64,000 nt of DNA from Intestinimonas timonensis (GCF_900626145.1 NZ_LR130817.1:1356382-1420381); one strand, 5' to 3'. Shown: positions 9,051 to 18,460, counted from the stretch's first letter. Notes: generated from the sequence alone by a model not told the origin. Made by a program: numbers and translations.

Positions 9051-11666
9051 TGGTGATAGGTAATCCTTTGAAGCTATCTCTGGATTTTCCCCCACCTCAC
9101 GCCGGGCGTGCACCTTTCAGCGCACCCGGCCTACCATCAAACTGATTTACTTTCTTCCTTCAGATTTCAATACCACTGCACCCTCACAGGTACAGCGTAC
9201 TCACAAATTTCACGGTTTGAGTTTTTCACGGTATTTCATAATTTTGCGCACCGCCTTTGCGTCCAGCTCAGGCGGTATTGGGCTATTATGAACCATGCGG
9301 TGGCACGATTCACACAGCCATGCCAGATTGGGAACTTTATTGATTCTTTCGATTGGAAGCTGGTTGTCGATGTGGTGACAGTGTTTTGGAACTGCTATGG
9401 AAAATGGTTTCCCGCAGCATTTGCACTTTCCCTTATCCCGGTTGTAGGCGTATTCCCGGTTCATGAAGTATTCAAAGTTTGCTTTCCAGCCCTTTCCGTT
9501 TGCATAGCAGGCAAGGGCAATATCCTCTGGGGTGTTAATGGATGGCCGGTCACAGGGCAGTGGTTTGTGCTTGTTCCGGTAATTGACGTACCGCCTGCGG
9601 CCCTCTGCTGTGTAAGGGGTCATCTTCTGGTCAAACGGCTTGCTCTCATACCGGCTGTGCGTGATAAACGCATAGGTGATTCCAAACCATTTTCCCTCGA
9701 TGGGAATTGCAAAGGTTTTACTCTCATATCCTTCGTGCCTGTGCGGAAGATTGCAGAGCATTTTCAGCGGAACCTGCATTTGGTTATACTGTTTCGGGAA
9801 CAGCTTTTTCCAAACGGCCAGTGCCGCATTGTTTACCCTGCGGTCGATTGCATGATAGGCGTGCGAACAGATGGATGGCTGGTAATATTGCGCAAGCCCC
9901 AGAATGATGGAATTTATATACTGTATCTGAGCGGCCTGCGTGTTGGGCTTTGAAAATAGTTCGATGCGGTGTACTTGCTCCAGCAAATTCCCAATTTTCT
10001 TAGACAGCCGTTCCATATCCGGCAGTGGTTTCCCCACCAGATGTTCTGTCCACGTTGCAGGGTCAGGTGTTTTGCGCTTTCGCTCCGCCTTGACGATGTA
10101 ACCGAGAAAATGTATCCCTCCCTTCCGTAAATCGGTTACATAGGTCTTTTCCTGCGACAGTTCCAATTTTAGTTTTTGCCTAAAGTATTTTGTCAGCTCA
10201 CGCTTCATACGGAACGCTTCCTTTTCCGTAGAAGTCAGCACCACCCAGTCATCGGCATAACGGAAGTTATACTTTGGAGTGGTTCCTGCCCATTTCAGCC
10301 TTCGGGTATCGTTGCATTTGTGTTTGCATTTACGATGCGGCTCCATGTAGGTTCGCCCCACATACCAGTCAAAATCATTCAGATAGATATTCGACAGCAG
10401 AGGGGAAAGGATTCCGCCCTGCGGTGTGCCGGTTTCCGTTTTGTGGTACAAATCCCGTTCGATATACCCGGCTTTCAGCATCTGGCTGATGATTTTCAGC
10501 ACCCGTTTGTCATGGATACCCATTCGCCATACTTTTTGAAGCAGTATCCGGTGGCTGATGTTGTCAAAACACCCTTGAATGTCACCTTCCACTGCCCATA
10601 CAGCCTGGTCGGGAGATTTACACCCGGCGTTGATTACATTGATAATGTCCCGGATTGCGTGCTTTTGTGCCCGGTAAGGGCGGAAGCCGTAGCTGTGCGG
10701 ATAAAATCTCGCTTCGCATATTGGCTCTATGATTAGCCGCACACATTCCTGTATGATTCTGTCCAGTACCGTAGGGATTCCCAGTGGCCGCATTTTGCCG
10801 TTGCTTTTTGGAATATATTCACGGCGGGCTGGTTTGGGCTGGTATTTGCGAAAACACGATTGAATCAATAAAATCAGTTCATTTTTTGGCATTTGCAGAT
10901 ATTTGTCCATTTTCATCTTGTCCACTCCGGCAGTTTTACTGCCTTTGTTGGACTTGATGTTATGGATGGCGGTCACAATGGTGACTTCGTGCGCCATTGC
11001 TTCCACCAGTCCAGTGAACGAAACCCCTTGCCCGGATTTCTCATAGAGCATATCCTGAATGGCTTTCAGTTCCGTTTCCGTTGAAAATCTGACGTTCAAA
11101 TGCACAAGGCTTTCACCTCGCAGTTCGTCACCCATCTTTCAGGGAGTTATTGGATTTTCGTTTTGTGAAATTTGTGAATCAGTTTGACTCGTACCCTTCG
11201 CCGTGGGACATTTCAGCCCCGTGTAGCTGGCGTTACCCAGCCGCAGACTACTATGGTACGGCTGACTTCCTGTATTCTTCATTGTGCTGTAACACTCCAA
11301 ATACAGGCTCTCAAACGTTCCTGAATCTCTATCCTTGCGGTCATTGCTGACCATTGAAACCCTTAGGCCGCTACCTTACACCGGGAAAATCTAACCATGC
11401 TTTGAACCACAGTTTTTGCATGATTCCGTGTGGATATTTCATTCCACAGGGCATGTGCGGAAAAACCAGCCACACACGCTTTTTCCAATTTTCACCCTTT
11501 CGGATGCCGCTAACTCTTATGATGCTGCATAGCTTTCACTACTGGATAGCCATAGGTTTCGGAAGCCCGCACCATTATTCTCCATGCCCCCTTGCAGGGG
11601 TTTAGGTTTTCAGGTTACGACTTCACCACGCTTTGTACCCTGCACATTTACAGATGTGCAGCGCAC
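9050..11666 (-). mobile_element. Group II intron (complete)
   Basis: On the minus strand the element starts with GTGCG at 11666, has about 530 nt of structured RNA before the reverse transcriptase, and ends with a domain V-like hairpin (near 9095-9130, paired GCCGGGTGCG and CGCCCGGC arms with a GAAA-type loop) followed by a domain VI-like segment. The 3' boundary is placed at about 9050 because helicase coding resumes there; it could be a few bases off. The 5' exon is in a pilin-derived reading frame, the 3' exon in a helicase gene. Length of 2.6 kb is normal for introns that encode LtrA-type proteins. Confidence 0.85.
9210..11135 (-). CDS. ltrA: Group II intron reverse transcriptase/maturase with HNH endonuclease
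   Basis: A 641-residue LtrA-type protein. The reverse transcriptase domain spans roughly residues 60-340, with PLGIPTVLDRIIQ, TPQGGILSPLLSN and the catalytic FRYADDW near residue 291. A maturase (domain X) region follows at about 370-480, and a C-terminal HNH endonuclease with CKCCGKPF, HCHHIDNQLP and CESCHRMVH occupies about 570-630. All catalytic residues are present and the frame is open, so the intron may still be mobile. It is encoded inside the intron RNA and acts on it for splicing and retrohoming. Confidence 0.95.
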   Translation of the reverse strand: MGDELRGESLVHLNVRFSTETELKAIQDMLYEKSGQGVSFTGLVEAMAHEVTIVTAIHNIKSNKGSKTAGVDKMKMDKYLQMPKNELILLIQSCFRKYQPKPARREYIPKSNGKMRPLGIPTVLDRIIQECVRLIIEPICEARFYPHSYGFRPYRAQKHAIRDIINVINAGCKSPDQAVWAVEGDIQGCFDNISHRILLQKVWRMGIHDKRVLKIISQMLKAGYIERDLYHKTETGTPQGGILSPLLSNIYLNDFDWYVGRTYMEPHRKCKHKCNDTRRLKWAGTTPKYNFRYADDWVVLTSTEKEAFRMKRELTKYFRQKLKLELSQEKTYVTDLRKGGIHFLGYIVKAERKRKTPDPATWTEHLVGKPLPDMERLSKKIGNLLEQVHRIELFSKPNTQAAQIQYINSIILGLAQYYQPSICSHAYHAIDRRVNNAALAVWKKLFPKQYNQMQVPLKMLCNLPHRHEGYESKTFAIPIEGKWFGITYAFITHSRYESKPFDQKMTPYTAEGRRRYVNYRNKHKPLPCDRPSINTPEDIALACYANGKGWKANFEYFMNREYAYNRDKGKCKCCGKPFSIAVPKHCHHIDNQLPIERINKVPNLAWLCESCHRMVHNSPIPPELDAKAVRKIMKYREKLKP

Positions 11667-14082
11667 AGTGGAGTATTAGCTCTCGTACTGCCTGCGGTTT
11701 GACAGACCGCTATGGGATTATTCTCCACCGCCTGAGCATCGTCCTCTCCGTAGCCCATACGGGAGCCGTCAAATTCCCCCATGAGGCGCAGCACCTGGGC
11801 GGCCAATACAGGGTAGAAGCTGCCAAAGGGCAGGTCGGTAGCACAAGTGGCCTGACCGTTCTCACCCACAGAAACGATTTCCAGAAGCCCGTCTGCCGGA
11901 ATAACGGAACCATCCGCTGCGGGAATATCCTCCTGTGCGTACAGGCCAAAGGTGACGGCGGACATCTCGCCATTCATACCGATGCCGAAGGCTTCATCCT
12001 GCTCCAGCAGCTTATTCAGAGTGACCTGTACTTTCTGGCGCTGGTTGTAGAAGCTGGCGGAAGTTTCGGTGATCTCTACCTCCTGGCCTGCGTACACCAG
12101 CTCCACGTTGGTGACATTCTCGCCGGTATCCACCATGCCGTAGGGGAACTCGATTTCCTTGACCTGGAACTTGCCCAGATAGAGGGGCTGGCTCTGGGCT
12201 GTGCCATCCTCGCCGGTGGTGATTGTGTCAACTACCTCGCCCGCAGAATAACCTGCTCGGTCACATCATTGGCGGTGTCGTTCAGCTCGATCTCATACAG
12301 TTCCGGCTCCGCACCTACCTTGTGGATGATGGAATCCAGCAGATAGCCCTCACTGGGGTTGATTTCACGAATCGTCCAGTCGGAATCACAGATATAATAA
12401 TCCGTGGTAAACTGACCGTTCTCATCGGTGGTATAGCTGTCGATGAGGGTGTCGCCCTTATAAATCCCATAGGTGGCTCCGGCAAGAGAACCGTCGCCCT
12501 GGGGCGCGCCGGTTTCCACATCGCTCTTAGTTACTGTGACACGGAACTTTTTCAGCACATTGTTCACGCTCTTGTGGGTGACTTCGTTCCAGGCAATCGT
12601 GGCGCTCTGAGCCTCCGGCACCACATAGCGGATTGGCGTATCAACCTCCTCCAGCACGAAGTCGGAGCCGATGAGGACGTTTTCAAACCTTGCCACACCG
12701 CTGGAATCCGTCACAGCGTATTCATCCACCGGCAGGCCGGAAAGAGAAGTTCCATAGAGATGGAAGGTCATTCCCTCCACCAGACCGTCCTCGCTGGTCT
12801 TTGTGACCTCCAGACTGCCGCGTTTCAGCACGTTGTTAAAGTTCACGGTGGCCGTCTGGCCGCTGACGATGGTCACGCGCTGAGTAGCCTGGGGTTCGTA
12901 TTTGTCAATGGACTGCTCGGTCACGGTATAAACACCGGGATTGAGGTCGGTGATGTCGATTTCGCCTGCCGAATTGGTTGTCTTGGTGGCGCTGTATCCC
13001 TCACCGGTGATCGTGAAGGAGATGCCCTCTACCTTGCCGTCCTCGGAAGTCTTAATCAGCTTCATGTTGCCGGTTTTTACTTCCAGATTGAGATAGCCCA
13101 CCATCTGATCGGAAACGGTAGCTCCATAGGTGGCGAAGTCCTGCGTACCACCACCGGATACGCCGTCCGTCCAAACCACAACGCCGCTGCGCTGGGCGGT
13201 GATCTTCTCCGCTTTCACCGTCACAGAACCTTTAATAGCCTGATTGGATGTGATGGTGAGCTGGTTGCCGTTCACCGAAAAGTTCAGCCCGGTGGAGCTA
13301 CTGGTAAAGGTGTAATCGCCCAGCACATTGTTGGTGTCTGTCAGGGTGACAGAATACTTTTCGCCGTCCCATTTCAGTTCATAAGCTCCGGCATCCGGGG
13401 AGCCGCTGAAAAAGCTGGGCAGCATGGTGTGCCGCTTCACGGCGCTCTCAATTGCGGAATACTGGCTGAAAATCTGGCTGCGCAGCGGATGACTGGCGCT
13501 GATATATTCCGCCACGTTATTTTTTCCCTGTGCATTGGCATCTACATGGTTAAACTGGCTATCACGCTCACCGACAACCGTTTCCCAAACAAGAAGCTGA
13601 GTAGCGATATAGCCCGCCATCTCATTGGCATCATCGGGATTGTTGCTGTTCCACGAAGTATCGGCGTTGCCCTGCCAGCCGTAGGTCATGATCCGCCCGA
13701 TATATTCCTTGATGGTGCTGGGCGGAATAGTGGGGTTCAGATTGGACGGGTAGTTGTCCCAGAAATCCTCGCCCCGGCCCGTGTACTGGTCGCCGGACTC
13801 CACACCGATACCAGGCTCAATGCAATAGATGGCTTTTCCGGTGAAGGAATCCTGTGTGTGAACAGTGAAGTTGTCATTGCCCTGCGTAGACCATCCGCCC
13901 AAGAAATTAAGGGCAGTATGGCCCCATCCGGCCTTGTTGGGATCGCTGGCGCGGGGAATATCCACCATATAGGTGGTCATGGTTTCGCCTGCGGCAAAGG
14001 CCGTAACACCTGTCCCAGCAAATACCCCAAAGCACATCAGGAGCGCCATGAGCAGGGACAAAGGCTTTTTCAATGCTTTCAT
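11667..14082 (-). pseudogene. Thioester (TQXA) and CnaB-repeat surface pilin, disrupted
   Basis: The gene starts at 14082 after AGGAGGTAAC with a signal peptide (MKALKKPLSLLMALLMCFG). A thioester domain is visible: Cys87 in YCIEPG and Gln162 in ATQLLVWE. Several SpaA/CnaB-like repeats follow (KLIKTSEDGKVEGISF, LEVTKTSEDGLVEGMTF). The frame stops at 12232 after VTEQVILRAR, then another frame reads on as AGEVVDTITTGEDGTAQS and further repeats to DLPFGSFY at about 11813. From memory of the family several domains are missing at the first break. After 11813 the sequence no longer resembles the pilin, and at 11667 the intron begins. No LPxTG sorting signal remains. In ICEs this protein follows parA-parB, as here, and is thought to help cell-cell contact. 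Confidence 0.75.
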
Positions 14083-14107
14083 CTTGTTACCTCCTGAAAA
14101 TTGGCCG

Positions 14108-14140
14108 AAAAAAACAGCACATCGTTTCTTGATGTGCTGT
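14108..14140 (-). terminator. Terminator-like hairpin just upstream of the pilin start
   Basis: A 10-bp stem (14114-14123 with 14131-14140) is followed on the minus strand by seven T residues (14114-14108). An outer inverted repeat (14104-14109 with 14143-14148) overlaps the T tract and could compete. It lies 25 bp before the pilin ATG, downstream of parB, so it either ends the parAB transcript or attenuates the pilin. Confidence 0.65.
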
Positions 14141-14360
14141 CGTTCGGCTGATGATTATTGGTTACTGTCTAAAAAGAGTGATGCGCCGCTTTTTCTCCAT
14201 GTCAGCCTTTTACAAATACGGCCTGTATCTATTTGAAACAGGCTGCCCCAATATCTTCTTTTTTGGGTTGTTTAGGCTGTTTGTAGGGGGTGAGGTGTGG
14301 AGAGGGGGGAGGAAAATTCGTTCCCCGGCAAATGGGCGCACTTTTCCCTTGTGAGTGGGA

Positions 14361-15332
14361 TTATCGTTCTAAACTGCGTTGACGTCTGCGGTAAAGTTCC
14401 AGAGCCTGAACGATGGTATCCTCGATCTTCTGCGCGGGCGTCCCCGGCGCAAAATACTTGCTGATTCGCTCTTTCGGAATTTTGATTTGTTCTTTTTGAT
14501 TTGGCTTTTCCTCCTTCATAATGGCGACAAGGGCATCTTTGGCAAGCCGCTCATCGCCGGTCTTGGCTTCGGACATCTGCCGCATTTTGATTGCCTGGGC
14601 ATGGGATGGAGTGCAGTCCATTTCCTCCATGATAGCAAACAGGTCTGCCTGTTCTCCTTTTCGCAGGTAGGACAGTTCCACCGCAGGACGCATGGCGATT
14701 TGCAGCACTTCCGGCTCTCGCAAAACGGAATTATCCACCAGTTCCAGAATATCCGGGATAAGGTGAGTAAGGCGGATATATCGTCTAACCTGTGTTTGAC
14801 TATCCCCACCTTCCTTTCCAACAATACCCGCAGATTCTTTCCCGTTTAACTTCCAACCCACTGGGTCGGAAGTTAAATCTGTCCGCTGGCCCTGACGTTT
14901 CATCGCGTCCAACTTCATTTTGTAGGCAAACGCTTTTTCCGAGGGCAAAATCTGCTCCCGTTGCAAGTTAGAATCTACCATGATGATTGTGGCTTCATCA
15001 TCGGTGAGATTTCGTACAATACAGGGGATTTCCGGGAGCTGCGCCAGCTCCGCCGCCATTTTCCTGCGGTGTCCGGCTACCATTTCATAGCCGCCGCCCT
15101 GCTTGGGGCGCACCAGCGCAGGAACCAACACGCCGTACTGCTTGACGCTCTCCGCCATTTCCTGCATGGCCGCGTCCATTCGTACCTTGAACGGGTGATT
15201 CGGGAAATCGCTGATCTCCGAGGGGTTCAGGTTGACGACTTTCTCCAATCTGGCCTCTGTGCGGCTTTCCTCGGTGGAAAATAGGTCATCGACTGAGGGC
15301 AGATTGAAGTTTAGCGCGTTGTTTTTCGCCAT
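14361..15332 (-). CDS. parB: ParB-type partition protein of the ICE
   Basis: A 323-residue ParB/RepB/Spo0J-family protein. The N-terminal ParB nuclease-like domain contains HPFKVR, GVLVPALVRPK and the conserved AGHRRKMAAELA (about residues 86-97), followed by a DNA-binding helix-turn-helix region and a helical C-terminus. ATG at 15332 is chosen because AAAGGAGGTG sits 9 bp upstream; it lies inside the 3' end of parA, which overlaps by 47 bp, so the pair is coupled. Such parAB pairs stabilise ICEs while they are excised. Confidence 0.92.
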   Translation of the reverse strand: MAKNNALNFNLPSVDDLFSTEESRTEARLEKVVNLNPSEISDFPNHPFKVRMDAAMQEMAESVKQYGVLVPALVRPKQGGGYEMVAGHRRKMAAELAQLPEIPCIVRNLTDDEATIIMVDSNLQREQILPSEKAFAYKMKLDAMKRQGQRTDLTSDPVGWKLNGKESAGIVGKEGGDSQTQVRRYIRLTHLIPDILELVDNSVLREPEVLQIAMRPAVELSYLRKGEQADLFAIMEEMDCTPSHAQAIKMRQMSEAKTGDERLAKDALVAIMKEEKPNQKEQIKIPKERISKYFAPGTPAQKIEDTIVQALELYRRRQRSLER

Positions 15333-16140
15333 CCGCCTGCACCTCCTTTGAAAATTCCGCATAAGCCTGAGCTACCTTGCTGCCGTTGTCATAGGCATAG
15401 ATACTCTGGCCAGCGGCGCTGATTTCTGCGGCTTTGATGGCAACGGGAATCTCGGAACGATAGATTTTCAAGACGCTCCCATAGCTCTGCCGCAAGGTTT
15501 CGGCTGTCTGCTTGGCAAGGTTGGTGCGCCCATCCACAAGGGTCAGCAGCACACCGTCCACTTTGAGGGACGGGTTGATCTGCCGCTTGACCTTGCCGAT
15601 GGTTCGCATCAGTTGGGTCATGCCTTTGGCCGGGAGATAGTGGGCCTGTACCGGGATAATCACGCTGTCTGCCGCCGCCAATGCGTTAATGGTAATCATG
15701 CCGAGGGACGGCATACAGTCGATCAGAACCGTGTCATAGTTCTTCTTGACTTCATTGACATAGGTGCGCAGGGTGAACTCCCGGCTCATGGCATTTACCA
15801 AAGTCATTTCCATCGCTGACAGTTCGATGTTGGCAGGCATAAGGTCTACGCCTTCTTTGTGGTGCAGGATGCCCTCATCCACAGAAAACGGCTCGTCGCG
15901 GATCACCTTCTCCATGATGGTGGCAAGGGTGATCTGCAAGCTGTCCTGATCCTGCCAGCCCAGGCAAGTGGTGAGGTCGCCCTGGGGGTCTGCATCAATA
16001 AGCAGAACCTTTTGCCCCAGGCGGGCCAAACCAATGCCCAGATTCACCGTTGTGGTGGTTTTGCCTGTTCCGCCTTTCTGATTGGCCAATGCGATGACAC
16101 GGCCATCCTTCGGGTGGTTTCTTTGTTCCGGCATTTTCAT
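15286..16140 (-). CDS. parA: ParA-type partition ATPase of the ICE
   Basis: A 284-residue ParA/Soj ATPase. The deviant Walker A is KGGTGKTT (about residues 21-28), LLIDADPQGD is the A' motif, and VLIDCMPSLG carries the Walker B Asp. The length is normal for the family. It is transcribed with parB, overlapping its start. An N-terminal stretch of about 14 residues precedes the ATPase core. The protein should move ParB-bound element DNA on the nucleoid. Confidence 0.95.
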   Translation of the reverse strand: MKMPEQRNHPKDGRVIALANQKGGTGKTTTTVNLGIGLARLGQKVLLIDADPQGDLTTCLGWQDQDSLQITLATIMEKVIRDEPFSVDEGILHHKEGVDLMPANIELSAMEMTLVNAMSREFTLRTYVNEVKKNYDTVLIDCMPSLGMITINALAAADSVIIPVQAHYLPAKGMTQLMRTIGKVKRQINPSLKVDGVLLTLVDGRTNLAKQTAETLRQSYGSVLKIYRSEIPVAIKAAEISAAGQSIYAYDNGSKVAQAYAEFSKEVQADGEKQRAKLQSALSR

Positions 16141-16210
16141 GTCCCCCTTCTTGATAGATTTAGCTGCCCGCCCACCGACAGACAGCTATGTACGCAGTAA
16201 AATGGACATG

Positions 16211-16249
16211 AAAAAAAGCCGTCTATTCTATAAGGAGAATAAACGGCTT
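16211..16249 (-). terminator. Terminator upstream of parA
   Basis: A stem of about 13 pairs with one mismatch (16216-16229 with 16236-16249) is followed by seven T residues on the minus strand. It ends the small gene at 16277 and separates it from parA. Confidence 0.75.
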
Positions 16250-16276
16250 GATTTAAGTCGGCGCAATATGTAGTTT

Positions 16277-16441
16277 TCAAATTTTCTTGACAGGGGCGCA
16301 CATGACTTTGAGCAGTAGATCGTCTACGCAGCCGGTGTCACGGTTTTCCCGCAGCAGGGTATTCCGCAGACGATTCAGGCTTTGGATGACGATGGTGTTT
16401 TCATCAGTGGTAAGGATGATCTTATATTTTTGTTTCCTCAT
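16277..16441 (-). CDS. 54-residue ICE protein of unknown function
   Basis: The protein starts MRKQKYKIILTTDENTIV and is basic, with one short beta segment and a helix. ATG at 16441 is preceded by AGGAGGAC with 7 bp spacing, better than the longer in-frame start at 16495. No domain is recognised. Its place between the element end and parA is typical of short ICE leader-region genes. Confidence 0.65.
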   Translation of the reverse strand: MRKQKYKIILTTDENTIVIQSLNRLRNTLLRENRDTGCVDDLLLKVMCAPVKKI

Positions 16442-16817
16442 AGCGCAGTCCTCCTTTTCACCTTCATTGTATCTGCTTAAAGACCTGTGGCGCAAATGTG
16501 CGAGTATTCACCAGCTTTAAGGGTATTGGATGCTATGAGGAAGAAAAGATAAACCGGATTCGGTTTGGTAAAATCCTGACAAATCAGGCCAGCCCTTTCA
16601 AAAGTAAAAACCATAAAGAAAGGCTCATAAATGACGGGCAAACACAGGGGTAAAGACACCCCGAAAATGGCTCGATATTGGTCTCCGATTATCCTATTTT
16701 TTACCGAAAACGGGGTTCAAAACACCCAATTATCCTATTTTTACCGAGAAGAAACAGGGTCAGAACAGTTCAAATCCTGCCAGAATCAGACAAGCTGCAA
16801 CAGAAGATGTGAAATAG
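16442..16817. other. Gene-free stretch with a direct repeat near the element end
   Basis: About 375 bp with no convincing gene. It contains two near-identical 19-20 bp direct repeats (16688-16707 and 16729-16747, sharing ATTATCCTATTTTT and TTACCGA) 41 bp apart, and a short hairpin around AAACCGGATTCGGTTT. Base composition is still like the accessory DNA. The repeats could be recombinase or excisionase arm sites, which is inference. Confidence 0.5.
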
Positions 16818-16853
16818 AAAAACCCCGAAAAACCGCAGTTTTTCGGGGTTTTT
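16818..16853. terminator. Bidirectional terminator of the rplM-rpsI operon
   Basis: A 15-bp stem rich in A at the 5' arm and T at the 3' arm (16818-16832 with 16839-16853) works on both strands. It lies 31 bp after the rpsI stop and marks the start of core chromosome. Confidence 0.85.
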
Positions 16854-16883
16854 GAGCATCTTTGAACCAGTTTGAAGTGCTGA

Positions 16884-17288
16884 TTAGCGCTTGCTGAACT
16901 GGGGAGCGCGACGTGCAGCCTTGAGGCCGTATTTCTTACGCTCCTTCATACGAGGATCGCGGGTGAGGTAACCGGCGCTCTTGAGGGCGGGACGGTACTC
17001 CTCGTTCATCTTCAGCAGGGCACGGGCCACGCCGTGACGGATGGCGCCGGCCTGGCCGGTGACGCCGCCGCCGGTGACGGTGGCAACGATATCCACCTTG
17101 CCCATGTTCTCGGTGGCAGCCAGGGGCTGACGCACGATGAGCTTCAGGGTCTCAAGGCCGAAGTAATCGTCGATGTCGCGGCCGTTGATGGTGATGGCGC
17201 CGGTGCCGTTGGGGAAGAGGTGGACGCGGGCCACGGAGGACTTCCGGCGGCCAGTACCGTAGTGGTAAGGCTTCTTGCTCTTATACAT
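16884..17288 (-). CDS. rpsI: 30S ribosomal protein S9
   Basis: A 134-residue S9 with the family pattern [12 protein letters not shown] near the N-terminus, [19 protein letters not shown] in the middle and the basic tail ending APQFSKR that reaches the P-site tRNA. It follows rplM by 15 bp. The 3' end of rpsI is a known integration site for some ICEs of Firmicutes, and here accessory DNA begins just beyond its terminator. Confidence 0.98.
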   Translation of the reverse strand: MYKSKKPYHYGTGRRKSSVARVHLFPNGTGAITINGRDIDDYFGLETLKLIVRQPLAATENMGKVDIVATVTGGGVTGQAGAIRHGVARALLKMNEEYRPALKSAGYLTRDPRMKERKKYGLKAARRAPQFSKR

Positions 17289-17303
17289 CTTCGAAATTCC
17301 TCC

Positions 17304-17735
17304 TTATTCCTGGGTCCAGGCCTCGGGCTTCTGAGCAGCGTGGATGTGCTCAGCGCCGCGGTAGATCTTCAGACGGGACAGAGAGTCCTTGGTAATGATG
17401 TTGCGGGGCATCATGCCGCGGATGGCCAGCTTCATGGCCAGCTCGGGCTTGTCCTGCATCAGCAGACGGTACTTGGTCTCGTGCAGGCCGCCGGGATAGC
17501 CGCTGTGGGTGCGGTAGAACTTCTGCTCCAGCTTCTTGCCGGTCAGAACGGCCTTCTCGGCGTTGATGATGATGACGAAATCGCCGCAGTCAGCGTGCGG
17601 GGTGTACTCGGGCTTATGCTTGCCGCGCAGCAGAGTGGCAGCGGTGGCAGCGGTCTTACCGAGGGGCTTGCCAGCCGCGTCCAGAATGTACCACTTGCGG
17701 ACGATGTTGCCCTTGTTGGCCATAAAAGTGGACAT
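17304..17735 (-). CDS. rplM: 50S ribosomal protein L13
   Basis: A 143-residue L13 starting MSTFMANKGNIVRKWYILDA, with GKLL-like TLLRGKHKPEYTPH and the conserved AIRGMMPRN segment. GGAGG precedes the ATG. It is the first gene of the rplM-rpsI operon, which starts from a consensus promoter and carries a leader hairpin. L13 is an early assembly protein of the large subunit. Confidence 0.98.
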   Translation of the reverse strand: MSTFMANKGNIVRKWYILDAAGKPLGKTAATAATLLRGKHKPEYTPHADCGDFVIIINAEKAVLTGKKLEQKFYRTHSGYPGGLHETKYRLLMQDKPELAMKLAIRGMMPRNIITKDSLSRLKIYRGAEHIHAAQKPEAWTQE

Positions 17736-17788
17736 GGTCTAACCTCCAATTTGTACTTATATGGGATAAATTTGGTCTAAACATGATC

Positions 17789-17817
17789 AACGCCCCACTC
17801 TTCCGGAGTGGAGCGTT
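17789..17817 (-). promoter_or_regulatory. L13-leader-type hairpin
   Basis: A stem of 5 plus 6 bp with one internal mismatch and a 5-nt loop lies at the very 5' end of the rplM transcript, about 10 nt after the -10 element. Its position matches the L13 leaders of Firmicutes, where L13 binds its own mRNA. The match is by position and shape only. Confidence 0.55.
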
Positions 17818-17821
17818 TTGT

Positions 17822-17850
17822 ATTATAACCCAAGTGCCCGGCGGTGTCAA
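17822..17850 (-). promoter_or_regulatory. Consensus sigma-A promoter of rplM-rpsI
   Basis: TTGACA (17850-17845), a 17-bp spacer and TATAAT (17827-17822) on the minus strand match the consensus perfectly, as expected for a ribosomal protein operon. Confidence 0.9.
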
Positions 17851-17912
17851 CCGATTTCCGGCACTTTTTTCATTTATATTTTCTAATCTCTCGTTTTCTC
17901 TCTTATCCTTAC

Positions 17913-18122
17913 TTATTCTTCTGTTTCCTCATTTTCGTTTTTTCTTTTTTCTTCCTCGGCCTCGGCCAGACAGTGCTCGATCATGCTGATAACCACATTG
18001 TTGAAGCTGGTCTCGTTCTCCTTGGCCATCTGCTCCACCCGCTCTGCCAACTGCTCATTGATATAAAGAGACTTATATACACTGGGTACCTTTTTTCTGG
18101 TCGGCTTCATCTGAAATCCCAT
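17913..18122 (-). CDS. Small ribbon-helix-helix-like protein
   Basis: A 69-residue protein with a basic N-terminus, a beta strand and two helices (SVYKSLYINEQLAERVEQMA then TSFNNVVISMIEHCLAEAE), the layout of ribbon-helix-helix DNA binding proteins, and an acidic tail. AGGAGGG precedes the ATG. No partner toxin gene lies next to it, so an antitoxin role is not supported; a small regulator is more likely. Confidence 0.65.
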   Translation of the reverse strand: MGFQMKPTRKKVPSVYKSLYINEQLAERVEQMAKENETSFNNVVISMIEHCLAEAEEEKRKNENEETEE

Positions 18123-18277
18123 GGGCCATCCCTCCTGTTGGCCCTATTTTATGAGTAAAACATATTTTATAATAAATGAGATATTTCTGATGTATTTTCT
18201 ATGAGAATATGTTAGACTGGATTCGACAAATTTCTCCACCTGAGGTTGATACATTTAAAATGCAAGGAGGCGAATTT

Positions 18278-18460
18278 ATGATCAAAAGCCGGCTGCTCCG
18301 CATGCTCCGTATCCTGGCCATCGGCGGCGGCGCCTATTGGTTTGTGAGCACGGACTTCTTCTGCTATGTCTACACCCTGGCGGGTCAGCTCGTCTTCCAG
18401 GCTTTTATCTTTTGCGTCACCCTGGGCTTCGCCATCTCCGTCTGGCATTCCGACTCGTGA
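18278..18460 (+). CDS. 60-residue membrane protein
   Basis: Two hydrophobic segments (about residues 10-28 and 33-53) follow a short basic N-terminus, so the protein should be a hairpin in the membrane. ATG at 18278 has AAGGAGGCG 6 bp upstream. It is followed after 47 bp by the ttcA-like gene in the same direction. No family is recognised. Confidence 0.6.
   Translation: MIKSRLLRMLRILAIGGGAYWFVSTDFFCYVYTLAGQLVFQAFIFCVTLGFAISVWHSDS

Noticed and set aside
11139..11640. Small open frames between the reverse transcriptase and the intron 5' end
   Set aside because: This is the structured domain I-III part of the intron RNA; the frames have no ribosome sites and do not resemble proteins.
16477..16659. 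60-codon leftward frame upstream of the 54-residue ICE gene
   Set aside because: No ribosome site, overlap with the 54-residue gene's promoter region and an unlikely amino acid make-up.
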